From Breviolum minutum Mf 1.05b.01 (Eukaryota; Sar; Dinophyceae; Suessiales; Symbiodiniaceae): DNA of 64,000 nt. Shown piece by piece: positions 39,776 through 50,607 of the stretch. The notes under the pieces were generated by a model, which did no database searches, was not told where the DNA came from, and was given only the letters and a program-made list of their open reading frames with translations. The stretch covers positions 25,988-89,987 of the forward strand of contig DF241091.1 of NCBI GenBank assembly GCA_000507305.1. The letters are read 5' to 3'. Position 1 is the first letter of the stretch. Each line of letters opens with the position of its first letter. A program made the position numbers and the translations under genes.

Positions 39776-39892
39776 GTAAATTGGTGGTTTGGGTCTCGGC
39801 TGTTTGGGATTTTAGACGTATCCCTAATTAACAATCCCTTTCATTTTCGGGGATCCTAATTAGAAATCCAAACCACCAATTACAGTAACCCT
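39776..39892. repeat. MITE-like element, family J
   Basis: GTAAATTGGTGGTTTGG ... CCAAACCACCAATTACA, with TTAGACGTATCCCTAATTA / GGGGATCCTAATTAG inside. Confidence 0.8.
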
Positions 39893-39896
39893 TAGC

Positions 39897-40045
<149 letters not shown>

Positions 40046-41655
40046 AAAAAACTAATTCTACGACCACGACTACAAATAGAATAATCGTACAGTCCCCGCA
40101 TGTATATATAAATATATAAAACGCATACATCTATTGACCACAAAGCATGTCAAACATTCCACATCAACAATGAAAACGATTCGATAGGTGTACAACCAAA
40201 ATGCTTCGATAATTGTACAACCAAAATGAAAGTCTCAAGTTGAAAAACGGAGTTTGTTGGTGAATGTTTACAATTATTGGTCTAAAACCTAAACATGTAT
40301 TGAGTACTTCAAATCACACAACTATAGATCTTATATATATTGAGACATATGCCTATAGCGTCCATTTTACATTCAACATCTAATTGCGAAGCAATGTTGA
40401 GAGGATTCCGCTACCAAATCACTGGGTGAGGTAGGTGGCTTGGTAACCTTACATATACCAAATGTGGAGGAGTAGATTGATTTGAAATCTAAATGTAATA
40501 TATATATATATACATACGTATAAATGTTCTTGTACATACATGTAAAAACCTTCATATGCACACGTGTTTTTATGGTTTCTTGAAGGTTTGGTGAGAAAAA
40601 CGATCTGAAGCAACACCTTTGACCATGGAAATCTGGAGGATTCGCACAAAGGAACCAACTTTGAAGCCGGATACACTCCCCAAATTCTGCTATGGGACCT
40701 AAACATCATGGTTTCCAAAAACACATCTCCTACAATATTCCAACAAAAATCCTAGTTTTTTTTACAAGATTCCATCTTCAACTTTGGGATACGGTCCGGT
40801 AAATTCCTTCCAAAAAAAAAACATCTTCCCATCTCTCCAAGACATCATGCTGAAACTGGTCACCTCTGCAGCAATTTGCTGTAGGTCTCCAATGGTCCCG
40901 TAGTTCTGCCTGAGTTGTACACCCCTTCAAGGATTGATCAATTGATCCTGATCGCTAAAATCCAATGGAAAAAAACGTTCTGCAGACCAAAAAAAAGCTT
41001 CGCAGTTGTTTCAAAGGTAACATGCAACATGCAATGAACAATATGAAAGATATTCCATCATAGCATGCCTAATTTAATTGCTAATTTCCCCGCAAAAAAA
41101 AACACATCGCCAAAAGAATATCATATTTGCTCATTGAATCTTACTCAGCACCGTTTTCTCCTAAAGTCTTATAGTTTAAAAGGTCTTAATGAAACCGCTT
41201 GCCTGGCGGGGGAGTACTTCTGGCATGTTCTGGGGTGTTGCGGTAGCTAGGACAGCCATTAATACATATCTAGTCTGTACACTTGAGGTTCTCCAGCGCT
41301 AACGCTGACAAGCTGGTGCTGGTGGGTGCACGGTGCAATGGTCAAAATGATCCAGCTATATGATGACTAACCCCAATAGTATTGATTTCAGAATGCCTTT
41401 CAAATCCGAGATTCCCACATACCTCACCAATAATTCGTCCTTATTACTGCAACAATTTTAATTTCAACTCACAACAATGTTGCTGATGAATCTGATGAGC
41501 ACTAATCTGTGAAATAGCAATTAGTGAGCATCCAAGATCCATTTCCTCATCACAACACGCAAATAAGCCAAACTACCCGAAACATCAGAGACACACCACG
41601 TTTTTCTCCCTCAAAAAGCCTTCAACAAAATTTCATTAAGAAAAAACAAACAAAT
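40046..41655. other. no firm gene
   Basis: Weak minus-strand exon-like pieces: 41287-41354 (ILTIAPCTHQHQLVSVSAGE, after CATATAG|) and 40615-40690. A plus frame at 41065-41250 ends ETACLAGEYFWHVLGCCGS. None has a partner or motif. Confidence 0.3.
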
Positions 41656-41754
41656 CTAGTTGGTGGTTTCAACCCATCTGAAAAAATATTAGTCAAATTG
41701 GAAATCTTCCCCAAGTAGGGGTGAAAATAAAACATATTCGAAACCACCACCTAG
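41656..41754. repeat. MITE-like element, family B
   Basis: CTAGTTGGTGGTTTCAACCC ... TTCGAAACCACCACCTAG with ATCTTCCCCAAGTAGGGGTG; the best-preserved copy, ends in CTAG on both sides. Confidence 0.85.
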
Positions 41755-42472
41755 ACATCATTTGGCTCCAAGGCGCTGGTTGACTCTTTCAATGAACTAC
41801 AAAGCGCACCTCGCAACACCAGAACTGTTGCTGATTTTCGGTCACTTGGATGGAAAGCGTTTAATTTTTGGTAAATTCTCCAATCATTTTTTGGTAGTAT
41901 CAGTCATTCCAACTACTAACTCGGATTCCAACTAGCTCGATTCTGGAAATTGGAATTACTGGATTCAAAAAATTGATGGGGGCTTGGGAAAAAGAGCTTG
42001 TTTGTTTGACAAAAATGCCTGCTCACGAGTTATCAGTGAAGTAGGAAGTGTACCCTTGGTCGGAAGGAACCAAGACCCTGATGTAGGTAATCGATCCACA
42101 CTCGTCAAACAAAAATCTTATCCCCAAGCTGCTCAGTCAAATGGTTAATGTTGGTGGGTATTCAGTGTTAGCATGTTTTTTTTAAAAACTATCCTGCGAA
42201 TCCCCGTAATGAAGGTGATTATCATAGTAGACCCCCAACGCCGAACAAGAGTTCGCGACTAGCTAAGATAAACTTAAAATACAATTGAAGCAGCACCGAC
42301 ATGATAGGTGGATAACTGGATAACTAAGTGGGTGGGTATTCCTAAGCATATGAAACATATGGGCAAGTGAAATTAGATCAGTTTCTCAAGGTTATAATGA
42401 TTGGCTCTTTCCCTCTGATATTCATGGGACCGATTCTCCCCCAAAAAGAAACTGGAAGAAACGCTTTTTCGC
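41755..42472. other. no gene seen
   Basis: No supported frame or repeat. Confidence 0.45.
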
Positions 42473-42587
42473 TACTGTTGATGGCAGAAATCCCAAACAA
42501 CCACCATTTGGATGTATCAAACCCTGAAAATAATGGGATAAACTACCAACCTCAACTGGTGAACGCAGGATTTCAGCCATCAACAGA
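42473..42587. repeat. family A element
   Basis: TACTGTTGATGGCAGAAATC ... GATTTCAGCCATCAACAGA. Confidence 0.8.
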
Positions 42588-42589
42588 AT

Positions 42590-42690
42590 CATTTCCATTG
42601 TGTCAACCGCGATTGAAACTCTCAAAGTTGCCAAAGGACAAAAAGCTTTGTCAATCTCCTCCACTAACAACGCCTCGGCTTGCGGGAATT
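42590..42690 (-). CDS. candidate exon beside a family A element
   Basis: Minus frame AEALLVEEIDKAFCPLATLR VSIAVDTMEMI, helical-looking, with a donor-like ATCGCG|GTTGAC. It ends where the repeat starts. Acceptor uncertain. Confidence 0.35.
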
Positions 42691-42699
42691 GAATTCATC

Positions 42700-43515
42700 A
42701 CCATCAGGTGGAAGAAATCAAGATGCAAAAGTTGAAAGAAACACACAGTTTAGCTAGACTTCACATGACAACTGTATTTGTATTTGATTCTATTTGTATA
42801 TGTATGTATGCATTCATGTTTGTACGTATGTGCCAGTATGTACCAGTATCTACGACAAAACATATGACAAAGGTCTGTTTGACTCATGCATCTTGATGGA
42901 GGTCTAGGTGTATAACATGATGAACACAATGAACCATATATACATGTCCCAACACAAAAGGATGTGTCCTGAAATTGCAGGACCCGCAGGAACCCACGAG
43001 CCCACTGAGAAATCAATACACACATTTCCTCGCATCTAAAATAAATCCACAGAATGTATAACCGTATACAATTGTACAATACAAGTTGAAACAACCGTCT
43101 GCTCAAACAAACAATAATAGTTCACCAACATCCAACATCATTCTCAAAATAGGGAACTCTGTATGCATTATGTTCAAAGCCTTTTGAGGATGACATATCA
43201 CCAAAACTTGTATCAAGTCAATATGTCGTGTATACGGTGGGTTGTCCAAACAAGTGGGAACGGGCCCCAAATGAGGAGCATAGCTTGGAAATCATGAAAG
43301 TTTCAAACAGAGCTGGATAATTCCAAACAGAGCTGGGGTATCACTTGGCCAGTATTTGAGAGTATGACCAAGAGTTTGGAACATGACTGGGAGATTCGTT
43401 CGTTGTCAAACTGTTTGCACTTCATTGTCCATCCACAAATCCTGTAGTCTTCCCTATCATCCACATCTGTGATGCACAAAATCTTCTGCTGAAATCAAAA
43501 AAATGAAAAAACAAT
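42700..43515. other. no gene seen
   Basis: TATGTATG-rich stretch near 42780-42850, otherwise unremarkable. Confidence 0.4.
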
Positions 43516-43542
43516 GTATATATATATATACAAAACATATTC

Positions 43543-43575
<33 letters not shown>

Positions 43576-43577
43576 GA
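43516..43577. repeat. (TA)n microsatellite
   Basis: Three (TA)n blocks between short interruptions. Confidence 0.9.
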
Positions 43578-43660
43578 GAGTATATACAAATGACATTTAA
43601 AAAACACATGGATTTTCACATCACACATCAATTAATCTCCTCCCAGCAACTGTACAAAAA

Positions 43661-43837
43661 TCATCCCAAAAGTTGTCCAATGTTCCCAGCACAGATTTGG
43701 ACCGCTGCCAATGCATGCTTTTTGAGGCCTCGGGGCAGCATGATTAACCCTAACATGTCTAAGAATGCGAATTGTTTGAACGGAATTTGGTTTACATAGA
43801 GATCAAGAACTAACAGGTACAGGGAAAAGGAATATGA
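43661..43837 (-). CDS. candidate terminal exon
   Basis: Acceptor CACCTATCCCATAG|TCA opens SYSFSLYLLVLDLYVNQIPF then KQFAFLDMLGLIMLPRGLKK HALAAVQICAGNIGQLLG and a TGA at 43661 (58 codons). Leu-rich helical protein. The plus strand is open too but less regular. Function unknown. Confidence 0.5.
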   Translation of the reverse strand, partial: SYSFSLYLLVLDLYVNQIPFKQFAFLDMLGLIMLPRGLKKHALAAVQICAGNIGQLLG

Positions 43838-43993
43838 CTATGGGATAGGTGATAGGTTCATTAGTTGTAAAAACATGAAACCACATTGACCCACAAAAAC
43901 TTTTGGACCACAAGATCATCAGTGATCCGTTACTGTTCCGAAAAAGACCCTGATAACCCTCTGAAAACGTCCAATGTTTAAGAAGGAGACACA

Positions 43994-44087
43994 TACTGTT
44001 GATGTAAGAAATCCTGCACCAGTTGATAGGTAGTTTATACAGGGTGTTATACATCCAAGGTGGTGCAGTATTTCTTCCATCAACAGC
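43994..44087. repeat. family A element
   Basis: TACTGTTGATGTAAGAAATCCTGCACC ... GGTGCAGTATTTCTTCCATCAACAG. Confidence 0.8.
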
Positions 44088-44114
44088 AGGAAGCGCCCAA
44101 AAAGCGCCCAAACT

Positions 44115-44336
44115 ATGGAAACTTTGAATAATTTCTATAAAACACTGGGAACTTCAATGGAACAACAGAGCAACAGAGCTGCGTTTCTTTTTGAAAATCA
44201 CTTGTCAGAAACATTTAAGGTTGGCTCTGAGGCTCTGAACGAACTGAGCAAATTTAGAAAAAACAAACTGGAAAACTCTGAAATAAAGAAAACACATGTG
44301 CTTTTTGAGCTACCTTTCTTGGAGGTGTACTGGTAA
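44115..44336 (+). CDS. 73-codon ORF, unknown
   Basis: ATG-started plus ORF METLNNFYKTLGTSMEQQSN then RAAFLFENHLSETFKVGSEA, charged and helical. A minus frame also spans it. Could be a short gene or chance. Confidence 0.3.
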   Translation: METLNNFYKTLGTSMEQQSNRAAFLFENHLSETFKVGSEALNELSKFRKNKLENSEIKKTHVLFELPFLEVYW

Positions 44337-44349
44337 AACGGGTTTTTCG

Positions 44350-44497
44350 TGTATGCCCGGTGTTCACACATATTTGGAACAGATGCCTTGCAATCCTGTG
44401 GTGTACGGGACCCACAAAATTGCATTAAATCCAGATCATGCCCAATCCCTGCTAATTTGTGGGAAGGTTCAATTCCTGGTGCCTGGCCCAACTAGCT
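44350..44497 (+). CDS. candidate terminal exon
   Basis: Plus frame YLEQMPCNPVVYGTHKIALN then PDHAQSLLICGKVQFLVPGP TS to a TGA. The minus strand (GIEPSHKLAGIGHDLDLMQF) is equally open. Confidence 0.25.
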
Positions 44498-44964
44498 GAA
44501 TATCTCCAAGAGGAAAATGTTCCGATCAAATTCGTTTCGGAAATCTTCCCAATGTAAAAGAGTTACCAGGCAGTTACCAGGCCAGGAAGTACCTGGATTT
44601 GGGGTCAAAAATTCCCCAAGCTTTCAATTAAGCACAACTTTTGTGGGGTTCTACTGTGATCATTCCTCATCCATACAAATCTATGCCTAACCAATGCCTC
44701 TCGAGGAATATTGGGCCTTAAGCAAAGAGACATGCCGTTATATTAGATAGTCCAATAAAAAGGGCCTTACCATGTATTCCTTACTAAGATTTCTGTGATT
44801 CATTCCTAACTAAATTGCTCAGTAGTTCGGAAGATTCTCTGTGTCACCATTTGAAGATGTATTTCCCTATTGAAAGTTGGCATTTTCCACTGCCACGTTA
44901 GTTTACTGGAGGGAGTATGGAAACAAGATCATAACTGCTGATATCTGCTGAGAGTTATCGTGTT
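44498..44964. other. no gene; right half of family C at 44862-44914
   Basis: GAAAGTTGGCATTTTCCACTGCC ... CGTTAGTTTACTGGAGGGAG recalls family C. Confidence 0.35.
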
Positions 44965-45294
44965 GTGGCTGTGGGTGTTGGTCTGAAAATCTCACGCCCA
45001 GCTTCTGTAAAGCTGTGGGAAACATCCATACCTCTGGGACTCAACCCTTGCCGTGTCCTGGAGCCAGGGCAGTTCTCACACAAATTGACAAACAAATATC
45101 ATACTATTGATGTGTCATACTCTGAAATTTATAGTATGAAAAAAATGATATTTGCTTGTCATACCCTTTTGACATCATTTGACACAAACACCAAAAAACA
45201 CAGCATTTCGTCAAAGTTGATGTCTACCATCTTAAGTGGTTGGCTGCAAGAACAAGGTTCCACTACTACAGCAATCCCAATACCTGATTCATAA
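44965..45294 (+). CDS. candidate terminal exon or ORF, 109 codons
   Basis: Plus frame VGLKISRPASVKLWETSIPL then GLNPCRVLEPGQFSHKLTNK to a TAA at 45292. An acceptor CACGCCCAG|CTT lies at about 45001. Function unknown. Confidence 0.3.
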   Translation: MAVGVGLKISRPASVKLWETSIPLGLNPCRVLEPGQFSHKLTNKYHTIDVSYSEIYSMKKMIFACHTLLTSFDTNTKKHSISSKLMSTILSGWLQEQGSTTTAIPIPDS

Positions 45295-45439
45295 CTAGGC
45301 CCCTGTATATGAGCAACGGACTAAACCTAGTGACCTAGTGTATCCGCGAAAGGGCGCTCAAATATAAATGAGAATATATTCTATCTAATTGTAGACCAGT
45401 ACACTTATCACTGAACAATTAACAATCACCGGTGGCAAG

Positions 45440-45591
45440 GGAAAATGGCTCGCTCCGGTGTACTGCAAATCGATACTGGAGCTACTCGGCATGGCTTCAC
45501 AGAAGGATGCTATCAGCGTCTTCGATATTTCACTAAAACCCAGCACCCATGACTGCATCGACGTTGGTTCTGTCTATAACACTTCACAAAG
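45440..45591 (+). CDS. candidate exon
   Basis: GGTGGCAAG|GGA (AG|G) to TCACAAAG|GTAAAA; 152 nt with a clean frame GKWLAPVYCKSILELLGMAS then QKDAISVFDISLKPSTHDCI DVGSVYNTSQ. Third bases are mostly C or T, typical of coding sequence. A family F element starts 21 bp into the downstream intron. No family recognised. Confidence 0.55.
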
Positions 45592-45612
45592 GTAAAATAC
45601 ATTATAGCACGA

Positions 45613-45732
45613 TACTGTTGATGGTTCAGAAATCCGGAGATCACCAGTTGAGGTTGGTAGTTTATCCCAAAATTTACAGGCTTTTATAAATCCCAGGTGG
45701 TTGTCAACGGGATTTCTGAACCATCAACCGTA
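45613..45732. repeat. MITE-like element, family F (A relative)
   Basis: TACTGTTGATGGTTCAGAAATCC ... GGATTTCTGAACCATCAACCGTA with the shared inner GTTGAGGTTGGTAGTTTATCCC. Confidence 0.85.
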
Positions 45733-46173
45733 GGAAATGTTCACACATTTTGTATCACTACGTATACCTCACCGGTCGCCAGGCAGGTCGCCTAGACATC
45801 ACGCTCAGAAAAACTCTGATCATATCCCATCCATGTAATAAATACATGTCACCATTGAAAAACAAGCACCTGAAATGAAGCATTAATAAAGAGCGGATCA
45901 TAACATCAATAGCATCCATCAAACCACCTCAAACATGAACACTTCCTGTTGACATTCATGATGTCCGAAGTTGACCCGCGAAAGCAAAAAACAAATCTGA
46001 AAACACAACAAAAGACTTGTTTCACAAAAATGTGTTTTTTGTTGGTTAGCTACTCTTCTTGTTCCATGGAACGTTTGTTTCAAAATGAATCAAACTCGGG
46101 AAAAACAAAACGTCACACACCGCAGGGGGCAGCTTCCCAAATCACAACCCATGGACCCGGGCCCCAAAATCAC

Positions 46174-46308
46174 CTGAGGTGTCGGTATTGCGTTCGTAGC
46201 CACGCTTCGCCACCATCTTGATCGCCCTCCAGCCTGGAGTTTGAGTCGGGGATCCGAATTGGGAATGCCCCATTTCGTGGTGAAAATTGCAGATTCCGTG
46301 GATGATCA
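46174..46308 (-). CDS. candidate exon
   Basis: GTCCAAGTTTCAG|TGA to CACCTCAG|GTGATT, 135 nt. Frame DHPRNLQFSPRNGAFPIRIP then DSNSRLEGDQDGGEAWLRTQ YRHL. GC-rich and coding-like; one other frame is open. Function unknown. Confidence 0.45.
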
Positions 46309-46495
46309 CTGAAACTTGGACAGAGTTGGGCCCCATCTCCTAACATTAATATTGGATCACTGCAGGGTCAGAGGGTCATTGTACAAGTTTGGGTCACCTT
46401 TGACCGAACTATTTGTTTTTTTCAACAGAAAGATTGAACAGAAAACTTTGTTTATGGTCCATGTTTGTGCTGAGATACCCCACGAGGCCTGTAAA

Positions 46496-46603
46496 TCAAA
46501 AATGATGGTCTGCTTCTAACCCATCAGCACCAGCAGCATCACGGTATCCTACCATCGGACACCCAACAGCTACCAACTCTACCGCTCCCAGACCATCCCG
46601 GAC
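46496..46603 (-). CDS. terminal exon, weakly glycosyltransferase-like
   Basis: Acceptor CTTCTATCTGACAG|GTC, 35 codons: VRDGLGAVELVAVGCPMVGY RDAAGADGLEADHHF, stop at 46496. GT-B glycosyltransferases have a D-G-[FL]-G-x-x-x-x-E-A-x-A-x-G-x-P-V-[IV] stretch binding the sugar nucleotide; DGLGAVELVAVGCPMVGY resembles it, though short. GC-rich. Confidence 0.4.
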   Translation of the reverse strand, partial: VRDGLGAVELVAVGCPMVGYRDAAGADGLEADHHF

Positions 46604-46966
46604 CTGTCAGATAGAAGCGACCAAAGTAAATCAGCATCCACAAAATTTCCTTGGCCAAGGTGAACTCGCGAGTTTTACTGAGTTTGTTTCTAAACAAAAA
46701 TGTCACTGGAACTTGATGTTTCATTCTCTTTATGTGCTACAAGTAGAAAATCATGTAGGTCTGTATGTAAATACAGTACATCTAGTACATTATATGTACA
46801 CAATAGTACAGTAGCATGAGCATGCTTCTGGTGGATACAGAACTGTGTAGCCACATCTCTGAAAAGATAAAACAGTGAATTAGATGTGACATATGTAATA
46901 TGTTGCAAGACATAATATGTAATTCATATCATGCATATGTTTGTTTTTGCAGGATGCGGTCTTTCT

Positions 46967-47089
46967 CTAAGGCAAACTTAATGCATCGAACAAATCCTCT
47001 GACACATGCGTTTTTGTTAGTATCACCACCTGTTCTTGCGCCACAAAACACAACAGCTTTTGGGTCCAATCATAATTCACCAACCTATA
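46967..47089 (-). CDS. weak candidate terminal exon
   Basis: Minus frame VNYDWTQKLLCFVAQEQVVI then LTKTHVSEDLFDALSLP to a TAG. A plus frame after TTTTTGCAG|GATG (46953) competes. Confidence 0.3.
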   Translation of the reverse strand, partial: YRLVNYDWTQKLLCFVAQEQVVILTKTHVSEDLFDALSLP

Positions 47090-47142
47090 CTTTTAAGCCA
47101 CACCTCGAATGCAGCTCCAATCAAACTACCATTTACACACAC

Positions 47143-47349
47143 CAAAAGTGGTCGTAGTGAGGTCCGCCTGAAGTCCTTTGGCAACAAACAACAAAACACA
47201 ACAAATCCGAACATGGCCGGACAAGCAACGGTCCGTGTTGTCAAGTACTTGTTCAAAACTTGCATCATCGGGGAAAAGCCAAACATCTTCCTGTACGGAC
47301 CAAGCGAATTTGACTCTGTTTGGATGTTGGACATCGACCATTTGCTTAT
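47143..47349 (-). CDS. candidate exon
   Basis: Acceptor GCATGTACAG|ATA and frame KQMVDVQHPNRVKFAWSVQE then DVWLFPDDASFEQVLDNTDR CLSGHV, to ACTTTTG|GTGTGT or a stop at 47126. Strong purine-first, pyrimidine-last codon pattern. It may belong to the same gene as 46496-46603; no domain recognised. Confidence 0.5.
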
Positions 47350-47724
47350 CTGTACATGCCTTTTTCTTGTATAATCTTGTATAGAGAATATCCTGTCCTT
47401 GTGGAGTTTCAACGGGCAATGAGAACATTTAACACCCAGAACTAGGCCCGGAAATTCTCTATTATGGTGCTGATGTATTCGTAGTATGACTCTTCAAAAA
47501 CAAAACCCAGTTAGGGCCAGGGATATCTTAGTGCTAGAATCACGTCCCCGCTTCTAATACTACTGAAAAAATAATCATACACAATCAACATTATCCATGT
47601 AATGAGATCGTAGTCATTCACTAACCTGAATTCTTTTGTCATTTTGTGGAAATCAGCACGTCATCTGAGAGGTCTGTGCATGATTGATGATTTGTTTACA
47701 TTTTTTGTCAGCAGATCATACTAC

Positions 47725-47812
47725 CATGTTAGCATCGTCTGCACCACACCCTTCACTCCGTCCCGCCTTCAAGCAAGCACACTCCTCCACGGACAAGCGT
47801 CCATCATGATTC
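47725..47812 (-). CDS. EF-hand protein, exon with half of a calcium-binding loop
   Basis: Acceptor CTTGCTTTCTCAG|G and donor GCTAACATG|GTAGTA, 88 nt. Frame NHDGRLSVEECACLKAGRSE GCGADDANM. The EF-hand loop is D-x-[DN]-x-D-G-x-[LIV]-x-x-x-E; here N-x-D-G-R-L-S-V-E-E supplies positions 3 to 12, so the preceding exon should end just after the first loop Asp. EF-hand proteins bind Ca2+ as signalling sensors. The rest of the gene was not located. Confidence 0.6.
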
Positions 47813-47844
47813 CTGAGAAAGCAAGTAACTGGATAGTCTATACT

Positions 47845-47952
47845 TTGGGGGTATCCCCAGCCCACTAACAGTGGAAAGTGAAGGTTTATAGGGGTCCCTT
47901 CATGAAATAAACATATCATTATTTCACTGTTAGTGGGTGGGGGATACCCCCA
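47845..47952. repeat. MITE-like element, family H subtype
   Basis: TTGGGGGTATCCCCAGCCCACTAACAGTG ... CACTGTTAGTGGGTGGGGGATACCCCCAA. Confidence 0.85.
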
Positions 47953-48007
47953 ATCTATACTCTATACTCATCTTCATATAGAAGAAACAAGTGCATCAAC
48001 GAATTCA

Positions 48008-48188
48008 TAACTAATTCAACGTCATTCATCTTTCGGCCAAAACGTTGAACACAAGACAACCAACTGGGAATGGGCTCAGCTCCGAATCACAAACACTCGC
48101 CAAGGATGGCGTTCGTTAAGCCAAGGCCTTGAACACTATGCCATGGTGGCAGTTTATCAGAGTTCATCATGTCTCAATACGGCATGTC
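48008..48188 (+). CDS. weak candidate terminal exon
   Basis: Plus frame NWEWAQLRITNTRQGWRSLS then QGLEHYAMVAVYQSSSCLNT ACP to a TGA. No acceptor placed. Confidence 0.25.
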
Positions 48189-48394
48189 CTTGATCTTTTC
48201 CGTCTCAGCTCTGATTTGTGACACATTTTGCCGGCAAAATGTCTCTCACCCAGGAAAGTCTCCAAGAATATTTGTTTTTGTTGATTGTTTCTAAGGCTGA
48301 AAAAACACCCCCAAGTAAACTTTCAACCAGAATCTTCATTTTGTTAAAGTTTTTTTAGGACCCAAGATTTTGACAAAACCTATATGGACCCTAC

Positions 48395-48558
48395 CTTGCA
48401 ACCACCCCCCCATCTCAAAAAAACGCCAAGTTTCGCATCGAGGATGCGCAGCAAATTTCGAGCTCGCTCGTGCAACTTTTGCTGAAGCATAGCGAATATA
48501 TGCAGATCCAGTTGTTTCAAATGGTTCAAGCTAATTTGGGGTTGATGGGATGATGTCC
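48395..48558 (-). CDS. candidate exon
   Basis: Strong acceptor AGTGGTTTTTTTTCAG|GGA and donor GTTGCAAG|GTAGGG. Frame TSSHQPQISLNHLKQLDLHI then FAMLQQKLHERARNLLRILD AKLGVFLRWGGG; a Leu-rich helical region. Function unknown. Confidence 0.5.
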
Positions 48559-48599
48559 CTGAAAAAAAACCACTGGCGCAATACTGCTGTTTTTTGCCA

Positions 48600-48960
48600 C
48601 CTACTATGACTTTCTTAAAACGTGTCTGTAAGATACACATAATTTTTCATGCATGTGTTGCGAATTTCCTTATTGTTTCAGGGTGCCGTCCCTCATATCG
48701 GCATAGGTGCTAGAAAAGATCCTACATCTTCCAAGCTACGATTCCAAATGGTGTAAAGTTTGACTTTTTGTTTCAAAGGTCTTGGGTTCTCCTTTTAACC
48801 ATGGGAGCCCTCCACATCCATTTGGAAAAACTATATCGTAGCACCATGTGTGTGTGAGACATAAAACGCACATGTTTCATTTGTTTGATTTCACTTTATA
48901 AATTCAGGTTGTAACAAGAGAGGACCACATTGAATCATTGCGAATGATGTACTAGTGGCT
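48600..48960. other. no gene seen
   Basis: No supported features. Confidence 0.4.
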
Positions 48961-49033
48961 TAGGTGCAAACATGTGCCATTTAACAAGATCTAAATCTAA
49001 ACAACATTTCATGGAATATGAAGTGACAACATC

Positions 49034-49117
49034 GGAATACATATTCAGCGGTTTGAGACGACTCAGCTTCAATAAAGTTTGTCTTGGGAAGAGTTGGTGG
49101 CCAACCTGAACAACTGC

Positions 49118-49166
<49 letters not shown>

Positions 49167-49193
49167 TGCCGCACCAACAAAGGAAGCACCTGC
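49034..49193 (-). CDS. two small candidate exons around a microsatellite intron
   Basis: On the minus strand a short exon (TTTGCAG|CAGGTGCTTCCTTTGTTGGTG, to CGGCAT|) is followed by (GTT)n, then GCAGTTGTTCAG|GTTGGCCACC opening a second exon (PPTLPKTNFIEAESSQTAEY or GHQLFPRQTLLKLSRLKPLN). The microsatellite would be almost the whole intron. A polyGln plus-strand frame also crosses it. Confidence 0.3.
49112..49167. repeat. microsatellite (CAA)n
   Basis: About 18 CAA triplets after AACTGCAACAAC. Confidence 0.95.
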
Positions 49194-49474
49194 TGCAAAC
49201 CATAATTTTCAGGGGTCATGTTGCATCATCTTTGTTTTGGAGATGTTTTCGTCCACCAACTTTGACAGAGAGCGTCATCTCTCCCAGAAACCACTATCAT
49301 TCACAAACCTGAAGTCTTTGACCATAGATTCCAAAAACCACCACATACAAATACAGTAAACTTCTCTTCCCAATTCAGGAAAAATAACTAGAAAACAAAC
49401 TCACTCACGTGAACCTGAAAACGGTAAGAATGGGTTGATGATTTGTGGCACCTAAAAGGGTGACTTCCCGTCCA

Positions 49475-49681
49475 TCAAAACTTCCTACTCAAAAACAAAA
49501 CACGAACCGGTTGGCCGTCGTTCAATTCCACCTCCATTCGCTCCATCTTCTCGCTTTGCAGTTGGCATGGTGAACCTTCTTGGCCAACGCAGATTCCACC
49601 GGACAGTTTGGCCCCTTTTGTGTTGGCACAGCCGATTGGAATGTGAATGTCTTTTTGAAAACATAGGCCCATAGGCTTTAA
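49475..49681 (-). CDS. candidate terminal exon
   Basis: Acceptor ATCTTCTTTAAAG|CC and frame PMGLCFQKDIHIPIGCANTK then GAKLSGGICVGQEGSPCQLQ SEKMERMEVELNDGQPVRVL, stop at 49475 (68 codons). A well-balanced globular composition. No family recognised. Confidence 0.5.
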   Translation of the reverse strand, partial: LKPMGLCFQKDIHIPIGCANTKGAKLSGGICVGQEGSPCQLQSEKMERMEVELNDGQPVRVLFLSRKF

Positions 49682-50435
49682 AGAAGATGTGCGATTAAGG
49701 CAATTTCCATGAAATAGGTGTATATAGTACTGGAGGTATCTACGTACTTGTGATAGGAACAAATGTTTTTCATAAACTACCTTGAAGGCATCGAACATCA
49801 TACATGCTTGTAAACAACAAGCACCCAAAGACTCATTGAATCATATACAATATCATGGTAAACGCATGTAGAAATGAACGGAACTTGACTGAAATTTGAG
49901 AAACGCCAGTAAACTTTGTTGGTCAATATACCTAACATCACACCACTGACGAAAAGGGGAAACGTATTCGAAAAGGAGATCAATCTGACAATTTCCATCA
50001 CGAATATGATGACATGAAAATTCAGTACAGTTGATGGAACTTCTTGAAGATGTGGATCAATGATCAATGTCAATCATACAACAAAAACTTTGAAGTGCAA
50101 AAATATGATTGTCACCAACGGCGAAAAGAAACTGTTTTTGAATAGATTGAATTCTGATGCTACAAACCAGAATCAGAGAAGCAAAACATCATCTATGTCC
50201 GACATTTTGGCTGGCATGATTTATGCCAGCAAAACGAAGGAAAAACACGCTTGAAATGAAAACGCTTGCAATACCTTCAACCCCCACCAATTTCGTCACT
50301 TGTTGAAACAAACAACTTTCAAACATAAATATGATAAGTATAAAAAAAAACAGCAACACAATCTACAGTCTATACTATACCTCATCACCCATGAACTCGT
50401 TTTTTTTGTGTCAAAAATCCTTTTTCCAGCCCAAC
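49682..50435. other. no firm gene
   Basis: A plus frame at 50060-50254 (LNSDATNQNQRSKTSSMSDI) and an AT-rich minus frame at 49798-50073 have no splice support. Confidence 0.3.
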
Positions 50436-50439
50436 AAAA

Positions 50440-50575
50440 AACCCAACCAACATCAACCAACCACTTCCCCCATCCCCATCCCAACTGGGCGAATCCTACT
50501 GCCACTCTTCCGGGGCTTCCGTTTCTCTGGACTGCGGAGGCTAAAGCCTCAGCGAATTTGTAGGAGGAAATGTTA
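50440..50575 (-). CDS. weak candidate exon
   Basis: Minus frame YKFAEALASAVQRNGSPGRV then AVGFAQLGWGWGKWLVDVG. GC-rich, but the boundaries are unclear and the start overlaps a family C-like end. Confidence 0.3.
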
Positions 50576-50607
50576 GTGTTAGGTACTGTATATCTTAGAT
50601 GGATCCC

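Noticed and set aside
49079..49359. PolyGln and polyAsn plus-strand frames
   Set aside because: Repeat-derived; the flanks alone do not give a supported exon.
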